DNA from: Antedon mediterranea
Taxonomy: Eukaryota; Echinodermata; Crinoidea; Comatulida; Antedonidae
Direction of reading: 5' to 3'
Length of the DNA stretch: 64,000 bases
NCBI RefSeq assembly: GCF_964355755.1
Contig: NC_092678.1
Span: forward strand, 18,264,922 to 18,328,921
Below the pieces are notes generated by a model. The model saw only the letters and a list, made by a program, of their open reading frames with translations, had not been told where the DNA came from and made no database searches. This document shows, piece by piece, positions 23,350-34,715 of the stretch (position 1 is the stretch's first letter; every line of letters begins with the position of its first letter). The translations under genes and the position numbers were made by a program.

Positions 23350-24111
23350 TTAGTCGCGTGGAAGCGACTCTATAGTTCACTATGTCGGTCGGTCAGTCTG
23401 TCTGTCTGTCTGTCTGTCGGTCCGGTATCACTATGCATTTTATCGCTTTCTGACCTTATCTTGATATCAGTTTAATCTAGCTAGGTCAATTTTTCACAGT
23501 ATATTCCTTATGGCCAGGAATCAATGTGGTAATGTTTTCACGGTGCGCAATAAAAAATTATGCGGTCTACGCACGATTTAACGAAATCACGTTTGTAATC
23601 ATATCTTCACAACCATGAATCACAATTAAATAAAATTTGGTACTCATAAATTTCAGGGCATAAATCATCATATGGCAATACAATTACGTGCGTAGCGCAT
23701 GTAACGCATGCGTACGCGCGCTTAACATTTTCAAAATTTATTTTCGATGAAATAAGAGTACATTTCAGGCAATTTTAAGCGTTTACAAAATTGCCATGAG
23801 TGCGCATATTTTTGCGTGCGCACTGCGCGTTAAATGTTATTACGCACTCTTTTTGCCCGATTTCTGTTTTCTTGACTTACTTTTCAACTCGAAATTACGT
23901 TATACGAGCACGTCGAAAGTGACAGGCTACGCACGTGTAAATTAAAAAAATATAAATGTTTTTAAACATTTCAACATTTTTAAACATGTTCAGTAATTTC
24001 GGTCAGTATAGTTCACTATGTCGGTCGGTCTGTATGTCTGTCGGTCTGTCTGTCGGTCTATCGGTCTGTATGTCGGTCCGGTATCACTATGCATTGTAGC
24101 ACGCGACTTAA
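23350..24111. mobile_element. TIR element with GTCGGTC-repeat ends, about 760 bp
   Basis: TTAGTCGCGTG on the left faces CACGCGACTTAA on the right. Inside each end is a direct copy of a block starting TATAGTTCACTATGTCGGTC, then GTCTGTC/GTCGGTC simple repeats, then GTCCGGTATCACTATGCATT (23371-23440 and 24006-24096). The middle is rich in GCGC/ACGCG words. No protein was recognised. A minus-strand frame over the right end just translates the GTCGGTC repeat. Confidence 0.65.
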
Positions 24112-24738
24112 TGGCTGTTGGCCTTGTTTTAGTATATACCCATACGGTAGTAATAGTAATTTTTAATGCGTCATTCTGACATGGCCACATGTTTATGATG
24201 AATGTTTAAATCTGTTAACACTAGAAAAAGTTTGCATGATGAATAAGTATTAGTAAAGCTCACAGAAAAAAAAATTATTGCACTACATCAACAAAAAAAT
24301 TATGCTCTTCCAGCTTCACCACTGTCAAAATTAGGTATGGTTATTATCAATTTCATAATACACAATAGAAATGTTAAATTGGGAGCTATATATCTTATTA
24401 ATAAATGAGACTTTACCTAAATCTGTGTTCAAGTTTCATTCTGTAGACCAATAAGCGATAAAAATAAATGTAAATCAATTAAATCATTTAAAAATATTGT
24501 TAATACTATAATTGTTAGTAAACTTGAATAAAGTGGGTTAATAATTCCCCTGGGTAAATGTACCCTACTTAATATTCATGTGACCTATATCCATTAAAAG
24601 GAAATAGGATAATCCTAAAAGTACCCACTTCCCATGTAAACAAATTATTATTCTATTAACATTTTTCAGCTATATTTAATTTTTTTTAGTAAATAAGTTA
24701 GACCTACGGAATGATACCGAAGAGTAATAAAGGACTGT

Positions 24739-25806
24739 TAAAGGACTTTTGTGGTTTGCCACAACATGGAACCATTCCCCTGATTTCAAGGTCTTATGGA
24801 ATGCCACAACATGGAACCATTCCCTGATTTTATGGTCTTATGGAATGCCACAACATGGAACCATTCCCTAATTTTATGGTCTTATGGAATGCCACAACAT
24901 GGGACCATTCCCTGATTTCAAGGTCTTATGGAATGTCACAACATGAAACCATTCATTGATTTCAAGGTCTTATGGAATGCCACAGCATGGAACCATTCCC
25001 TGATTTCAAGGTCTTATGGAATGCCACAACATGGAACCATTCCCTGATTTCAAGATCTTATGGAATGCCACAACATGGAGCAATTCCTTGATTTCAAGGT
25101 CTTATGGATTGCCAAAAAATGAAACCATTCCCTGATTTCAAGGTCTTATGGATTGCCACAACATGGAACAATTCCTTTATTTCAAGGTCTTATGGAATGC
25201 CACAACATGGAACCATTTCCTGATTTTAAGGTCTTATGAATTGCCACAACATGGGACCATTCCCTGATTTCAAGGTCTTATGGAATGCCAAAACATGGAA
25301 CCATTCCTTGATTTCAAGGTCTTATGGATTGCCACAACATGGACCCATTCCCTGATTTTAAGGTCTTATGGATTGCTGCCACAATATGGAACCATTCCCT
25401 GATTTCAAGGTCGTATGGAATGCCAAAACATGGAACCATTCCCTCATTTCAAGGTCTTTATGGATTGCCACAACATGGAACCATTCCCTGATTTCAAGGT
25501 CTTATGGAATGCCAAAACATGGAACCATTCCCTGATTTCAAGGTCTTTATGGATTGCCACAACATGGAACCATTCCCTGATTTCAAGGTCTTATGGAATG
25601 CCAAAACATGGAACCATTCCCTGATTTCAAGGTCTTATGGATTGCCAAAACATGGAACCATTCCCTGATTTCAATGTCTTATGTATTGCCATAACATGGA
25701 ACCATTCCCTGATTACAAGGTCTTATGAGATGCCACAACATGGGACAATTCCTTGATTTCAAGGTCGTAAGGAATGCCAAACATGGAACCATTCCCTGAT
25801 TTAAGG
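24739..25806 (+). repeat. 44-bp minisatellite, about 24 copies
   Basis: The unit begins GGTCTTATGGAATGCCACAA and ends CATTCCCTGATTTCAA. Variants alternate GGAATGCC/GGATTGCC and CACAACATGG/AAAACATGG. One unit has a short insertion (near 25374), and in the middle the variants alternate, which points to two-unit duplication steps. The array stops 11 bases before the left end of the TIR element at 25818. A lone copy is at 30206-30248. Confidence 0.95.
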
Positions 25807-26839
25807 TATTATATAGACATTAGGCGCAGGAGCCCCGGATAGCGTTACGTTTGAAAACCCCAAAAAGTGAGGTTTTCAACCATTAGCGGCATGACTGATG
25901 TGAGTGATTAATGTGTTTTACGGACGGTTTCAAGGACTATCCTACCAGTGGGCTGTTCACTGGTCAAATGATTGACACTTTGTATCACCGTTTGTAACTG
26001 GAGCTGTGACGACCTTTGTAGCTGGAGCTGTGACGACCTTGCAAGAATACTAGGCCAGAATTTTTAATTGAAAAGTGCCTTGGTATTAACAATAACATGG
26101 AGATAGAAACAAATTTGTCTATCTTTCTTTCTAAAATAAATGGTCACTATAGTTTCAAACTAGGCTTAGTCCACCACATTAGTAATTACGAATCGAAACC
26201 TAAATTAAAATTGTTGGTATTCTTTGGCCGTTGTTTGATTAATTACATCTTCATGCCATGTTTTTTTTTCTCTAATGATTTGGCGATACGCTCTTATATT
26301 AATTAGGCCTACTAGCAGAGGGTTCGATGAGTTTTGAAAAGTTATGGAAATGTGGTCTAACATATAGCAATTCAGTTTTTTAAAGCCCTTCTTCCTTGTC
26401 CGAGCCTTTGGAAATATTAAAAAGTTATATTAATATAATATATTCTGTGTTTTCATGTTTTGAGAAATTGTATATCATTTCAGATGTTTCGCGCTGCGCT
26501 TTTATTTGTTTCGCGCTTCGTCTTGTTCGAGCTTCCTCCGTACATACCGATAATTAATATGATTTTTCATTTCATTTTTTGTACATTATTAAAAAATAGC
26601 ATACAGAACCCCATACAGAACATACCCTTCTCTGAGAAAACACTTGTGGGCGATTCCCCGAATACGGCATGATGGAATAGCTTTGGAGACTTTGACTTTG
26701 GAGTAGGGCTAAATCGAAAAACGTCAAGCAACTCAACAGTTCTTTTCAGAACTAATATAGGCCTACGTGGTGTACCGCAAATTTATATCAACAAATATGT
26801 AACTTGTTTAGCACGTTTAAAATGGATAGCAAAACCTGA

Positions 26840-28345
26840 ATTATTTCAAACAGACAGCACATTAGTTCAAACGGATAGCACAATAGATAGCTCAATCAAA
26901 TGGATATAACTATGATATAACTGTACTGTGCATTCTATACGGATTATCGGGTAGCACATTCTTTCAAATGGATAGCACATTCTTTCAAATGTATAGCACA
27001 TTCTTTCAAATGGATAGCACATTATTTCAAATGGATAGCACATTAGGTAGCACAATCAAATGGATATAGTACTGTACATTATTCTATGATTATCGGGTAG
27101 CACATTCTTTCAAATGGATAGCACATTAGGCCTATTTCAAATGGATAGCACATTCTTTCAAATGGATAGCACATTATTTCAAATGGATAGCACATTATTT
27201 CAAATGGATAGCACATTATTTCAAATGGATAGCACATTGGGTAGCACAATCAAATAGATATAGTACTGTACATTATTCTATAAGGATTATCGGGTAGCAC
27301 AATATTTTCAAATGGATATAGCACATTAGGTAGCACAGTCAAATGGAAATATAGTACTGTACATTATTCTATACGGATTATCGGGTAGCACATTCTTTCA
27401 AATGGATAGCAAATTATTTCAAATGGATAGCACATTCTTTCAAATGGATAGCACATTATTTCAAATGGATAGCACATTATTTCAAATGGATAGCACATTA
27501 GGTAGCACAATCAAATGGATGTAATTGTACTGTAAATTATTCTATACGGATTATCGGGTAGCACATTCTTTCAAATAGCACATAATTTCAAATGGATAGC
27601 ACATTATTTCAAATGGATAGCACATTGGGTAGCACAATCAAATGGATAGTACTGTACATTATTCTATAAGGATTATCGGGTAGCACATTATTTCAAATGG
27701 ATAGCACATTAGGTAGCACAATCAAATGGATATAGTACTGTACATTATTCTATACGGATTATCGGGTAGCACATTCTTTCAAATGGATAGCACATTCTTT
27801 CAAATGGATAGCACATTGGGTAGCACAATCAAATGGATATAGTACTGTACTGTACATTATTCTATACGGATTATCGGGTAGCACATTCTTTCAAATGGAT
27901 AGCACATTCTTTCAAATGGATAGCACATTATTTCAAATGGATAGCACATTAGGTAGCACAATCAAATGGATATATGTAATTGTACTGTACATTATTCTAT
28001 ACGGATTATCGGGTAGCACATTCTTTCAAATGGATAGCAAATTATTTCAAATGGATAGCATGGATTTGGGTAGCACAATCAAATTGAGCACATTGGGTAA
28101 CACATTGCATCAAATGGGAGCCTACTGTACAGTTATTCTATTGAATTGAATTGAAATATATATTTATACTGGGTAACCTCTTCAGTCAAAGACTGGTCTC
28201 CCATAGGGCCCAGTTGGTGATCAGTGGCTGTGATAATACACCGGGGTAACCCCCCACTCGTCTCAAAAGATGTACTAGGTTCTTTAAAGTACACACGAGC
28301 TAGATGTGTATTCTATTATCGGGTGTAGCACATTAAAATTGAGAG
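26840..28345. repeat. 22-bp satellite in a higher-order arrangement
   Basis: The basic unit is TCAAATGGATAGCACATTAT with TT or CT (22 bp). Runs of two to six units are separated by a linker with GGTAGCACAATCAAATGGAT, ATAGTACTGTACATTATTCT and ACGGATTATCGGGTAGCAC. Nine linker ends lie near 26941, 27089, 27283, 27375, 27548, 27670, 27757, 27868 and 28001, so higher-order units vary from about 85 to 195 bp. A SINE fragment interrupts it at 28143-28309. Short open frames on both strands are made only of the repeat. Confidence 0.95.
28143..28309 (-). mobile_element. 5'-truncated SINE inserted in the satellite, 8-bp duplication
   Basis: On the minus strand this is the 3' part of the SINE seen in full at 50540-50852: AAAGAACCTAGTACATCTTT, GGGCCCTATGGGAGACCAGT and a TTCAATTCAA tail. 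ATTCTATT flanks it on both sides (28135-28142 and 28310-28317), a retroposition target duplication. The tRNA-like head is missing. Confidence 0.85.
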
Positions 28346-29090
28346 GATAAGATGGACATCATAATTTATTATTAAGGGGCAAAACAGCAAATCCTTACTG
28401 AGGGGACACTCCTATAAAGCGGACATTAAGGGGACGGGGAACATTTAAGCTCAGTGCCAATGTTCACTCAATATATTTTCCATCACAAAATAACAAAAAA
28501 GACGAAATATTTATATCCATTTATCGCTATTAAATAAAAATGGATATCATGATTATTATGATACTTTGTTTGTCTTGAAAGTTTTCATTGGAATGGTGAA
28601 ACGTTGCCTGCTACATTTTGAATTTCCGAGTCCCAGATCAGTATTGGTATTGTTTTTCCGTTATCTATTCTAACTAATGAAACAATTTTTAGAAAATGAT
28701 ATATCTGATAGATATCATCTAAGTGATGTTTTACATATAAGTTATAACGTTTAACTTTTCATTCTCCATACATTCAATTCTTTTAATATAGTTCTTGTAT
28801 AAACACCATATCAAGTAGTAGTAGAAATTATTGTAGGGTTTTCTTATTATTCAGTCAATTCAGTGTTTCTATACAGAAAAGAGTAGTCAGTGGCCTTAAC
28901 ATCAATTAATTGTATAATTTGCACCCAAGGTCGAATAGCAAGAAACTCAGGTCCAGTTACATTGGTGTTCATTGGTCAATAGGAAATGAACAGCACACTT
29001 ATGGGTGGTGACAAAGTTTAGTTATTGATAAGTTGTCCTTGGGAAAAACACATTAGTTGGGTTGACCATGGGCTGACAGAGTTAACACTT
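28346..29090. other. Right interior of the 3.3-kb element, non-coding
   Basis: It contains a GAGGGGACACTCCTATAAAG word like the GGACATCCC repeat group (near 28397) and otherwise no recognisable structure. Confidence 0.4.
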
Positions 29091-29261
29091 CGTAACGCTA
29101 TCCGGGGCTCCTGCGCCTAATGACCTTATCCTCACTCTGTTTCCAGTCAATGTAATGTTTTCTAGTCCTTTCTGGACCTCCAACAAAAGTTTTACAATTT
29201 ACATGCATACAATACTGACACGTATCAATTTAAATGTCTGTGCATTCTCTTTATGTAGATT

Positions 29262-29590
29262 TATACGGCCATACTGTGTTGAAACACCGGTTCTCGTCAG
29301 ATCACCGAAGTTAAGCAACGTTGGGCCCGGTTGCGTTCTGGATGGGAGACCGTCTAGAAATCGTGGCGGGTGCTGTATATACTGGAGAGTGATGGTGTAA
29401 TGGTAATATCGGACTAGCATGTGATAGGCATGGGTTCGAGGTTATCTGTACCATACTAATTGCATCCTTAGGCAAGATGCTTTACTCTCATTGCCTAATC
29501 TGGTAGGCGCTGCACTGCTGGCTGCCGTGGGTCCGTGGAGGGCCTAATCCTAATTTCCTCACTGAGGACAAATATTAATACAAAAAAATA
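29262..29590 (+). mobile_element. 5S rRNA/tRNA chimeric SINE, uninterrupted copy
   Basis: 29262-29380 follows a 5S rRNA gene closely (CACCGGTTCTCGTCAGATCA, AGTTAAGCAACGTTGGGCCC, GATGGGAGACCG). It is followed at about 29388-29450 by a tRNA-like module with an A-box-like TGGTGTAATGGT and a B-box-like GGGTTCGAGG. The tail has GCAAGATGCTTTACT and GCTGCCGTGGGTCCGTGGAG. The same order occurs at 1180-1783 on the other strand, so the fusion is a family feature. It sits 140 bases outside the right end of the 3.3-kb element. It is not a functional 5S gene. Confidence 0.9.
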
Positions 29591-31069
29591 TAATATAATA
29601 TCATAAAGAATATAAAGCAAAATAGTTATTAACATATGATTTAATATAATATATATCTATTTTAGTTATTTTGTTTTCCACTTTTAATATTTATTCAAAT
29701 TCTTTTATTTTGTCCATATACATACTGTATATTCTGTTACCTTTCAGAAATGTAATATTAGATAAATTAAATTGATCACTGGCGTTTTGATGCCAACCGA
29801 CAAAATATTACCAAAATAGCCCTTTTGCCAAAACTAACTTTCAAATGCCTAATAGGTCAATTATATAGGTTGGCTATGCTTATTTGTTGTTATCGTGAAG
29901 GTATTTGTGACTATATGTTGCCAAATGTTTTAAAATTACAAATCATTGCCAGCTATTGTTTGTGTATCATATGTTTTGCAAAAAGTAAATAAATTAAAAT
30001 TTTGGATAGGCAATTTTGCAGTAATTTTGTGTTTCGTCTTTTTGGCAAAAAAAAAAAATACTTTCTTTTATTTAAAAAAATTAAAAATAAACATTTATGC
30101 TTAACCTGAAACCTTACATTTGAGCCTGTGGTCATTTGATATTAAAATAGCCTACAAAAACACTACTACTACTAAATACTTGGTATTTTTTCAGGTGGAC
30201 AATACATCTTTATATGGACTTATGGAATGCCACAACATGAAACCATTTCCTATATTTGATGGTATTTTTTCAGGGGGACAATACATCTTTAAGAGGTATA
30301 AGAAAATGGGTCAATAATTAATATGACTCACCCTGTAAGTTCCTAAGTAGTAACCTTTCCAAGGTATTCCATTATCCCGTCAATCTAATTTTCCTGATAC
30401 TCGGACATACATGACTGGATTACTTCCTATTATTCCTATTTATCCGTGATACAACGTTGAACTTTTTTTAGATGATCAATATACAGTAGTTTTTTTTATG
30501 TTCTCTAGAGACAAAATGATCTAATTCCTTTCCCACATCTATTAATAACTTTTTAATTTCTTCTGTAAGGAAACGTTACTAATGTTGTATTTTACATTTG
30601 TTATTATATAAATGACCACTAAGTCTCACCTTTGACATTTGTGGTTTGCCCGATGAGCTTGAAATAGAATTGTCCATATTTATATGTGTGATGCAATGGG
30701 CTTTGTGCACAGTAACCTCTGTGTATATAGCTTGGGTCCCACTAGGTCGAAATACAAAGACGGATATCTTCCGAAATGTTGCTTGTGATTGGTCAAATCA
30801 AAGTTCTTGCCTTTTACGTACAACCTTACAAAACTGTTTTACTTTCCGACTTTGCTAAATTTGTGAAGAAGCAGGTTCATTTTGTGAAAGTAGATAATAA
30901 AAACAAAACCATGTATATTTGTGTAGGCACTATTGTTGGAAAAGTTCTCTTATTTTATCTTTAACTATTATTAACTTTTGTTCAAAGGTAATAATGCAAT
31001 TCAATATTTATTTTAATGCCTGGAATATTCAATATTACTGATATCTTTATTATTTATAAACATTTTTTT
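29591..31069. other. Spacer with an orphan minisatellite unit
   Basis: 30206-30248 is a single diverged copy of the 44-bp unit (CTTATGGAATGCCACAACAT). It lies between two copies of a GACAATACATCTTTA block (30198 and 30278), whose word also ends the dispersed repeats at 12.5 and 22.1 kb. The rest is AT-rich with only short frames. Confidence 0.6.
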
Positions 31070-31104
31070 ATCATGCCAAAAGGGCAAACTAATATTTCTA
31101 TCAG

Positions 31105-31230
31105 ATGATTTCAACAAAGACCTTTCCATACCTCAACAAATTCTAAAAATACTTCATAATGACAACAAAAGTTATCCTGAAAGTAGTAAATGTCTGTTAG
31201 AAATCCCCGAAGTTCTAGCATTTGTCAAAG
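31105..31230 (+). CDS. Candidate internal exon A of an unidentified host gene
   Basis: An acceptor-like TTTCTATCAG ends at 31104 and a donor-like CAAAG/GTCAAC starts at 31231. The 126-bp segment is open in the frame that uses two bases to finish an upstream codon and leaves one base over. It reads DFNKDLSIPQQILKIL, then SYPESSKCLLEIPEVL and AFVK. Composition is protein-like and unlike the AT-rich noise around it. No domain was recognised. The phase matches candidate exons B (45047) and C (62388). The same frame also stays open upstream of the acceptor, so the left border is not proven. The donor is weak. Confidence 0.4.
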
Positions 31231-31899
31231 GTCAACCACTAATTTAGTTTACAGAAAGTCGAACAAGAAATTATCTAATTTAGAATTTTGACGGGGATGA
31301 TGTTCCTAAAGGAATACTGTAATTTTACCAAGAAATGCATTTTGTATTTTATAAGTACAGTATTGTTTCTGAGCAAGATTGTTGATCAGTTGTTTAACTA
31401 TATGGATGCAATTGTGCTAGCAGAGGTGAGATAGGCCTTTATCAAAGTATTCTATCCCCTGCCTCTAAAAAGGCCCAACAAAATACCACCCACCACCTGG
31501 GGATACCTACAGTTCCAGAGCCTACCAGTACCAGAAACAAATATTTACTTCCACCTTGGAATTGCTTAATGACAGTATAATTTCAATGCGTTTATTTTAT
31601 TGCATTGTCCAAAATCTATTATGTAACAGTTCATTTCAGAAATCCAACTTTTGGCTTGATTTTTTTTCACTTTTTGAAAGTATTATTCTGTTAGTATGTT
31701 CTGTTCTGTTTTTTTTTGTTACCGCATCGCATATTGTGAGGGCCAAACAAAAAAATAAAAGACTTTGAAATTTAAGACAAGTTGAAGCAACTGACTGCTC
31801 TCTTGTAGGCTGTGTTTTTGTCGAGTTGATCGGATGGTATGTGGTGGGGTTTAGAAGGACCACTGTCTAAAGCCTTCCACCCAGCCTGGGACTGCTAAC

Positions 31900-32350
31900 T
31901 AAGCTCAGTCTACACTATCAAACTAGTTTAAACAAAAAAAGTTTGCTGTACCCAAGTATAGTAGTGATATAATGTCATCGTGTCCATATAGGAGGGCGTG
32001 TGGCGCAGTGTGTTGGAGGTTGGACTACCGATCGTCAGACCTAGGTTCGAATCCAACTCTCGCCGCATTGCTTGTATCCGTAGGCAAGATACTTTACTTA
32101 CGTTGCCTCTCTCCACCCAGGTGTATAAATGGGTACCCAGTTAGATCTAGACACAACTGCGCTGGTTACCGGCTGCATTATGGGAGTATGTTTCCATACG
32201 TGTTTGATCCCAAAAAATACTGGGGTAATAATGCTTGTAAAGCGCCTTTGAGCATGATTACTCATGAAAAGGGCGCTATATAAATCTGGTATTATTATTA
32301 TTATTATTATTATTATATGGGCATAAAGTTTGGTAGTGTAGACAGGGCCT
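31900..32350. mobile_element. TCTGTCTACACTATC MITE copy, split by a SINE
   Basis: The left half (31900-31990) begins TAAGCTCAGTCTACACTATC and runs to GTCATCGTGTCCATATA. The right half (from 32314) resumes ATGGGCATAAAGTTTGGTAG and ends GTGTAGACAGGGCC. Joined, they have the layout of the copy at 60578-60738. The SINE between them therefore inserted later, into the central CCATATATGG palindrome typical of this family. Confidence 0.8.
31991..32313 (+). mobile_element. tRNA-derived SINE, full length
   Basis: The head has an A-box-like GTGGCGCAGTGTGTTGG and a B box GGTTCGAATCC, spaced as in a tRNA. Next come TAGGCAAGATACTTTACTTA, CACCCAGGTGTATAAATGGG and a 3' end with AAAGCGCCTTTGAGCATG, AAAGGGCGCTATATAAATC and TTA repeats. 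Promoter boxes and tail are all present, so this is a complete copy. A fragment of the same head lies at 33195-33223. Confidence 0.85.
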
Positions 32351-32553
32351 TATAATTATAGTAATCTTATTTAATTTAGCCGTCCAAGACTGAATTCATC
32401 TCTGTATATTTTAAATTATGGTTTATTGATCAAATAAATAAATAAATGAAATGAAAGAATCCTAGACACCCCAGAAATTATTCATTACATAATGCAGTAA
32501 AACACAAAACACAGTCACTGCAGGACATGTAATAGTAAACCCCTTCTTTTGTA

Positions 32554-32716
32554 TTAATGTCTGTCTACACTATCAATCTAGTTTGACAGAAAAATGCAAT
32601 GTGTCCAAACATGGTAGTAATATGCCAAAATATGGTAGTGATATGACATCATCATGATCATATATGGGCACATCTCATTTTTTTGTCACATAAAGTTTGA
32701 TAGTGTAGACAGAGCT
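32554..32716. mobile_element. TCTGTCTACACTATC MITE, complete copy
   Basis: Left end GTCTGTCTACACTATCAATC, right end GATAGTGTAGACAGAGC. The interior has the family words GGTAGTGATATGACATCATC and CATATATGGGCACATC. A partial repeat of the ATGGTAGTAATATG block is internal. Confidence 0.75.
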
Positions 32717-33194
32717 TTTCAGTGGATAGTTTGTACATGAAAACAACTTTTGTGATTTTCATATTTTAAGGTTTCGTTGTTCGTTATAAATATTTCTTAA
32801 ATTAAGTCTGATTGTTGTTAAATGTCTAGACTAAAACTCCTAGGAGAAAAAGATAATCGTGAGTGTTAAGTTTGAGAAAAGAATAAGCTGTTGAGTTATA
32901 TCGTTAGCAATTTGAATAAATAGGGGAGGGTGGCTTTAGATGTGTATTTTGAAATGACTAAGTCTCATAATTACTTCAACTGATTTATCATACATTTGAT
33001 AATCTTTTTAAGCTTTGGTTATTTCAATGTTATCCAGACTTCACCACCCCATTTGTATGGTACAATCGCCTTCGTCGTCAAGATCATTTTAATACTATAA
33101 TGCGACATTTATATTGTGTTATTTTGTAAAGGTCAGAGCGCTTTTGAGTATTTGATTGTTCAAAATTATCTAGACGCTGGACTCTGTTTTTGTC

Positions 33195-33223
33195 GATCAT
33201 CCAACATACTGCGCCACACGCCC
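33195..33223 (-). mobile_element. Head fragment of the 31991 SINE family
   Basis: On the minus strand it reads GGGCGTGTGGCGCAGTATGT then TGGATGATC, matching the A-box half of the SINE at 31991. The B box and tail are absent. Confidence 0.6.
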
Positions 33224-33545
33224 TTACCATTTTCTCATCCATAACCAGTTTCACAACAGGCCTATTGATCATAATATTTTAATATTAATAATATATAAAT
33301 CAATGTGATGTAAGTTTTTGTTCATTTCATTTTGACAAGCAAATGAAAGCAATAATTAATGCTATTTTTGAAACTTATGAATCATATCTTGGTGTTTCAC
33401 ATTTGCAAAATGTTTCCTAATGTCATTCACATATCTTTATCTTGAATCAAATATTAGCAGGCTACAGTTATTATATTTCTGGAAACAACATAATGTTATA
33501 ATGTAATAACAGTATTTTATATTTGTTGCCCAAATCACGTTCCAG

Positions 33546-33590
33546 CCAATCAATTTACCCTAGAGAAAGATGAAACAATCATATATCTCG
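33546..33590 (+). other. Weak candidate exon
   Basis: After the acceptor-like CACGTTCCAG, the frame in the same phase as exons A-C reads NQFTLEKDETIIYL up to a poor donor CTCG/GTGCAA. The frame stays open past the donor to a stop at about 33656. It is too short and too weakly bounded to call a gene part with confidence. Confidence 0.15.
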
Positions 33591-33659
33591 GTGCAATTAG
33601 ACATCGAAATTGTATATGGGAAGAAATAATAGGGATAAGTCCCTTATTTAAGCATTGAT

Positions 33660-34439
33660 TGGTCAATTGTGGTGTAATATTTACCATAGTGTGGCCATCA
33701 GAGGACGGTGCCAGCAAGGCAAATGAGGGCTAGGAAATTTTTCATTGCAATATATTGCAAGGCTGTGTTGTTGTTTCCTCTATTGAGGTTGACATTGTGG
33801 TAACTTTTATTACCTTAACCCATAGAACACTTCATTAAGATACACATAGTTTATTTAATTATCGTAGACTTCAAGAACAGGGTGGCCTTATAATTCGTGA
33901 TAAATTTAAATATTGAATATGAAATATTAATGTGTTTTTTATTGTTTTTTTGTGCATTATCTTAGTTACTTTGACATACAGCAACATTTCAAATGTCCCA
34001 TAAGAATCAATGCTATCATAGCCTTTATGAATTACAAAGATTATATTTTAGTCAATTATAATTGATGGATCATGTTCTTTAGCATAATTATCTTATATAA
34101 AATATTGCATTGATGATGTAGCACTTTCAGTATTATACAGAAACTTTCATTTATACAAGCAGGCCAGCACAAAGTCATATTCCAAGTATGAATAAATCCC
34201 GTTTCTCCTGAAATTCACAAGAGACATAGTAGCCTCTAGAACTCATTTTTGTTTTGCCATTCTGCCTGGCATGCAAGCATAAATATACAGGTTTTAAAAA
34301 AGCAATCTTTTGGGGAAAGGCTATGGGTGTGCCATAAGCCCCTAGAGGTGTGAATGTATAAAGTTTGTGGGACCTGAGTTTTGTACTTGACAGTGTATGG
34401 ACGACAATTTTTTCTCTCTGGTCCATACGTGTCATACAA
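33660..34439. other. Spacer, nothing firm
   Basis: AT-rich with two overlapping minus-strand short frames at 34175-34439 that lack splice borders or motifs. Confidence 0.35.
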
Positions 34440-34494
34440 TTACCCCCAAACGGCGTTCATTTGTCTATTAACAATAACAGGGGGTATGATGAAT

Positions 34495-34715
34495 CAATAC
34501 ATCAGGGTAACTTCCTACCTTTCCAAAAGATGAACTGGGTTCTTTAAAGTTTACAAAAGGGCCAAGATGTGTACTTACACTGGATCCCCAGTTTTAAGTC
34601 TTTATCTGAGAAGACTTGTTCTAAAACCACAACAATGATCGAGAAGTTACTTGAATCCGGGGCAATTTTGGTTTGAGGTGCCCCTGCATTAACCTCTCGG
34701 CCACTGAAACTGCAA
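34495..34715 (-). mobile_element. Old, diverged copy of the Leu/Ser-head SINE
   Basis: It keeps recognisable words of the 50540-50852 family in order on the minus strand: a GGCCGAGAGGTTAAT head, TCTTCTCAGATAAAGAC, AAAGAACCCAGTTCATCTTT and a GGTAACTT-like stretch. Divergence is much higher than in the 28.1- and 50.5-kb copies. Confidence 0.6.

Larger units (their letters stand above)
25818..29122. mobile_element. 3.3-kb interval bounded by perfect 32-bp inverted ends; satellite-bearing TIR element
   Basis: The 32 bases starting CATTAGGCGCAGGAGCCCCG at 25818-25849 recur exactly inverted at 29091-29122. If the element proper starts at GGCGCAGGAG, TA flanks both sides as a target duplication, but CATTA/TAATG is itself part of the inverted repeat, so this is not certain. 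Inside are a hairpin (TTGAAAACC with its complement, 25851-25879), a 70-codon plus-strand frame at 26460 of unknown nature, the 22-bp satellite, and a truncated SINE. No transposase was seen. I read it as a non-autonomous DNA transposon carrying a satellite array. Confidence 0.8.

Noticed and set aside
24314-24334. A 21-bp micro-exon between TGCTCTTCCAG and GTATGG
   Set aside because: Too short to support by composition; such pairs are expected by chance in 64 kb.
25415-25624. Open frame of 69 codons
   Set aside because: It is a run of the 44-bp minisatellite that happens to stay open.
26867-28149. Open frames with MCYPFER or MDSTFFQ repeats
   Set aside because: They are translations of the 22-bp satellite on either strand.
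29262-29380. A 5S rRNA gene
   Set aside because: The copy is diverged, fused to a tRNA-like module and a shared tail, and repeated at 1.2-1.8 kb with the same fusion; it is a SINE head.
31995-32055. A tRNA gene
   Set aside because: A and B boxes are present but there is no acceptor stem, and it continues into a SINE body and tail.
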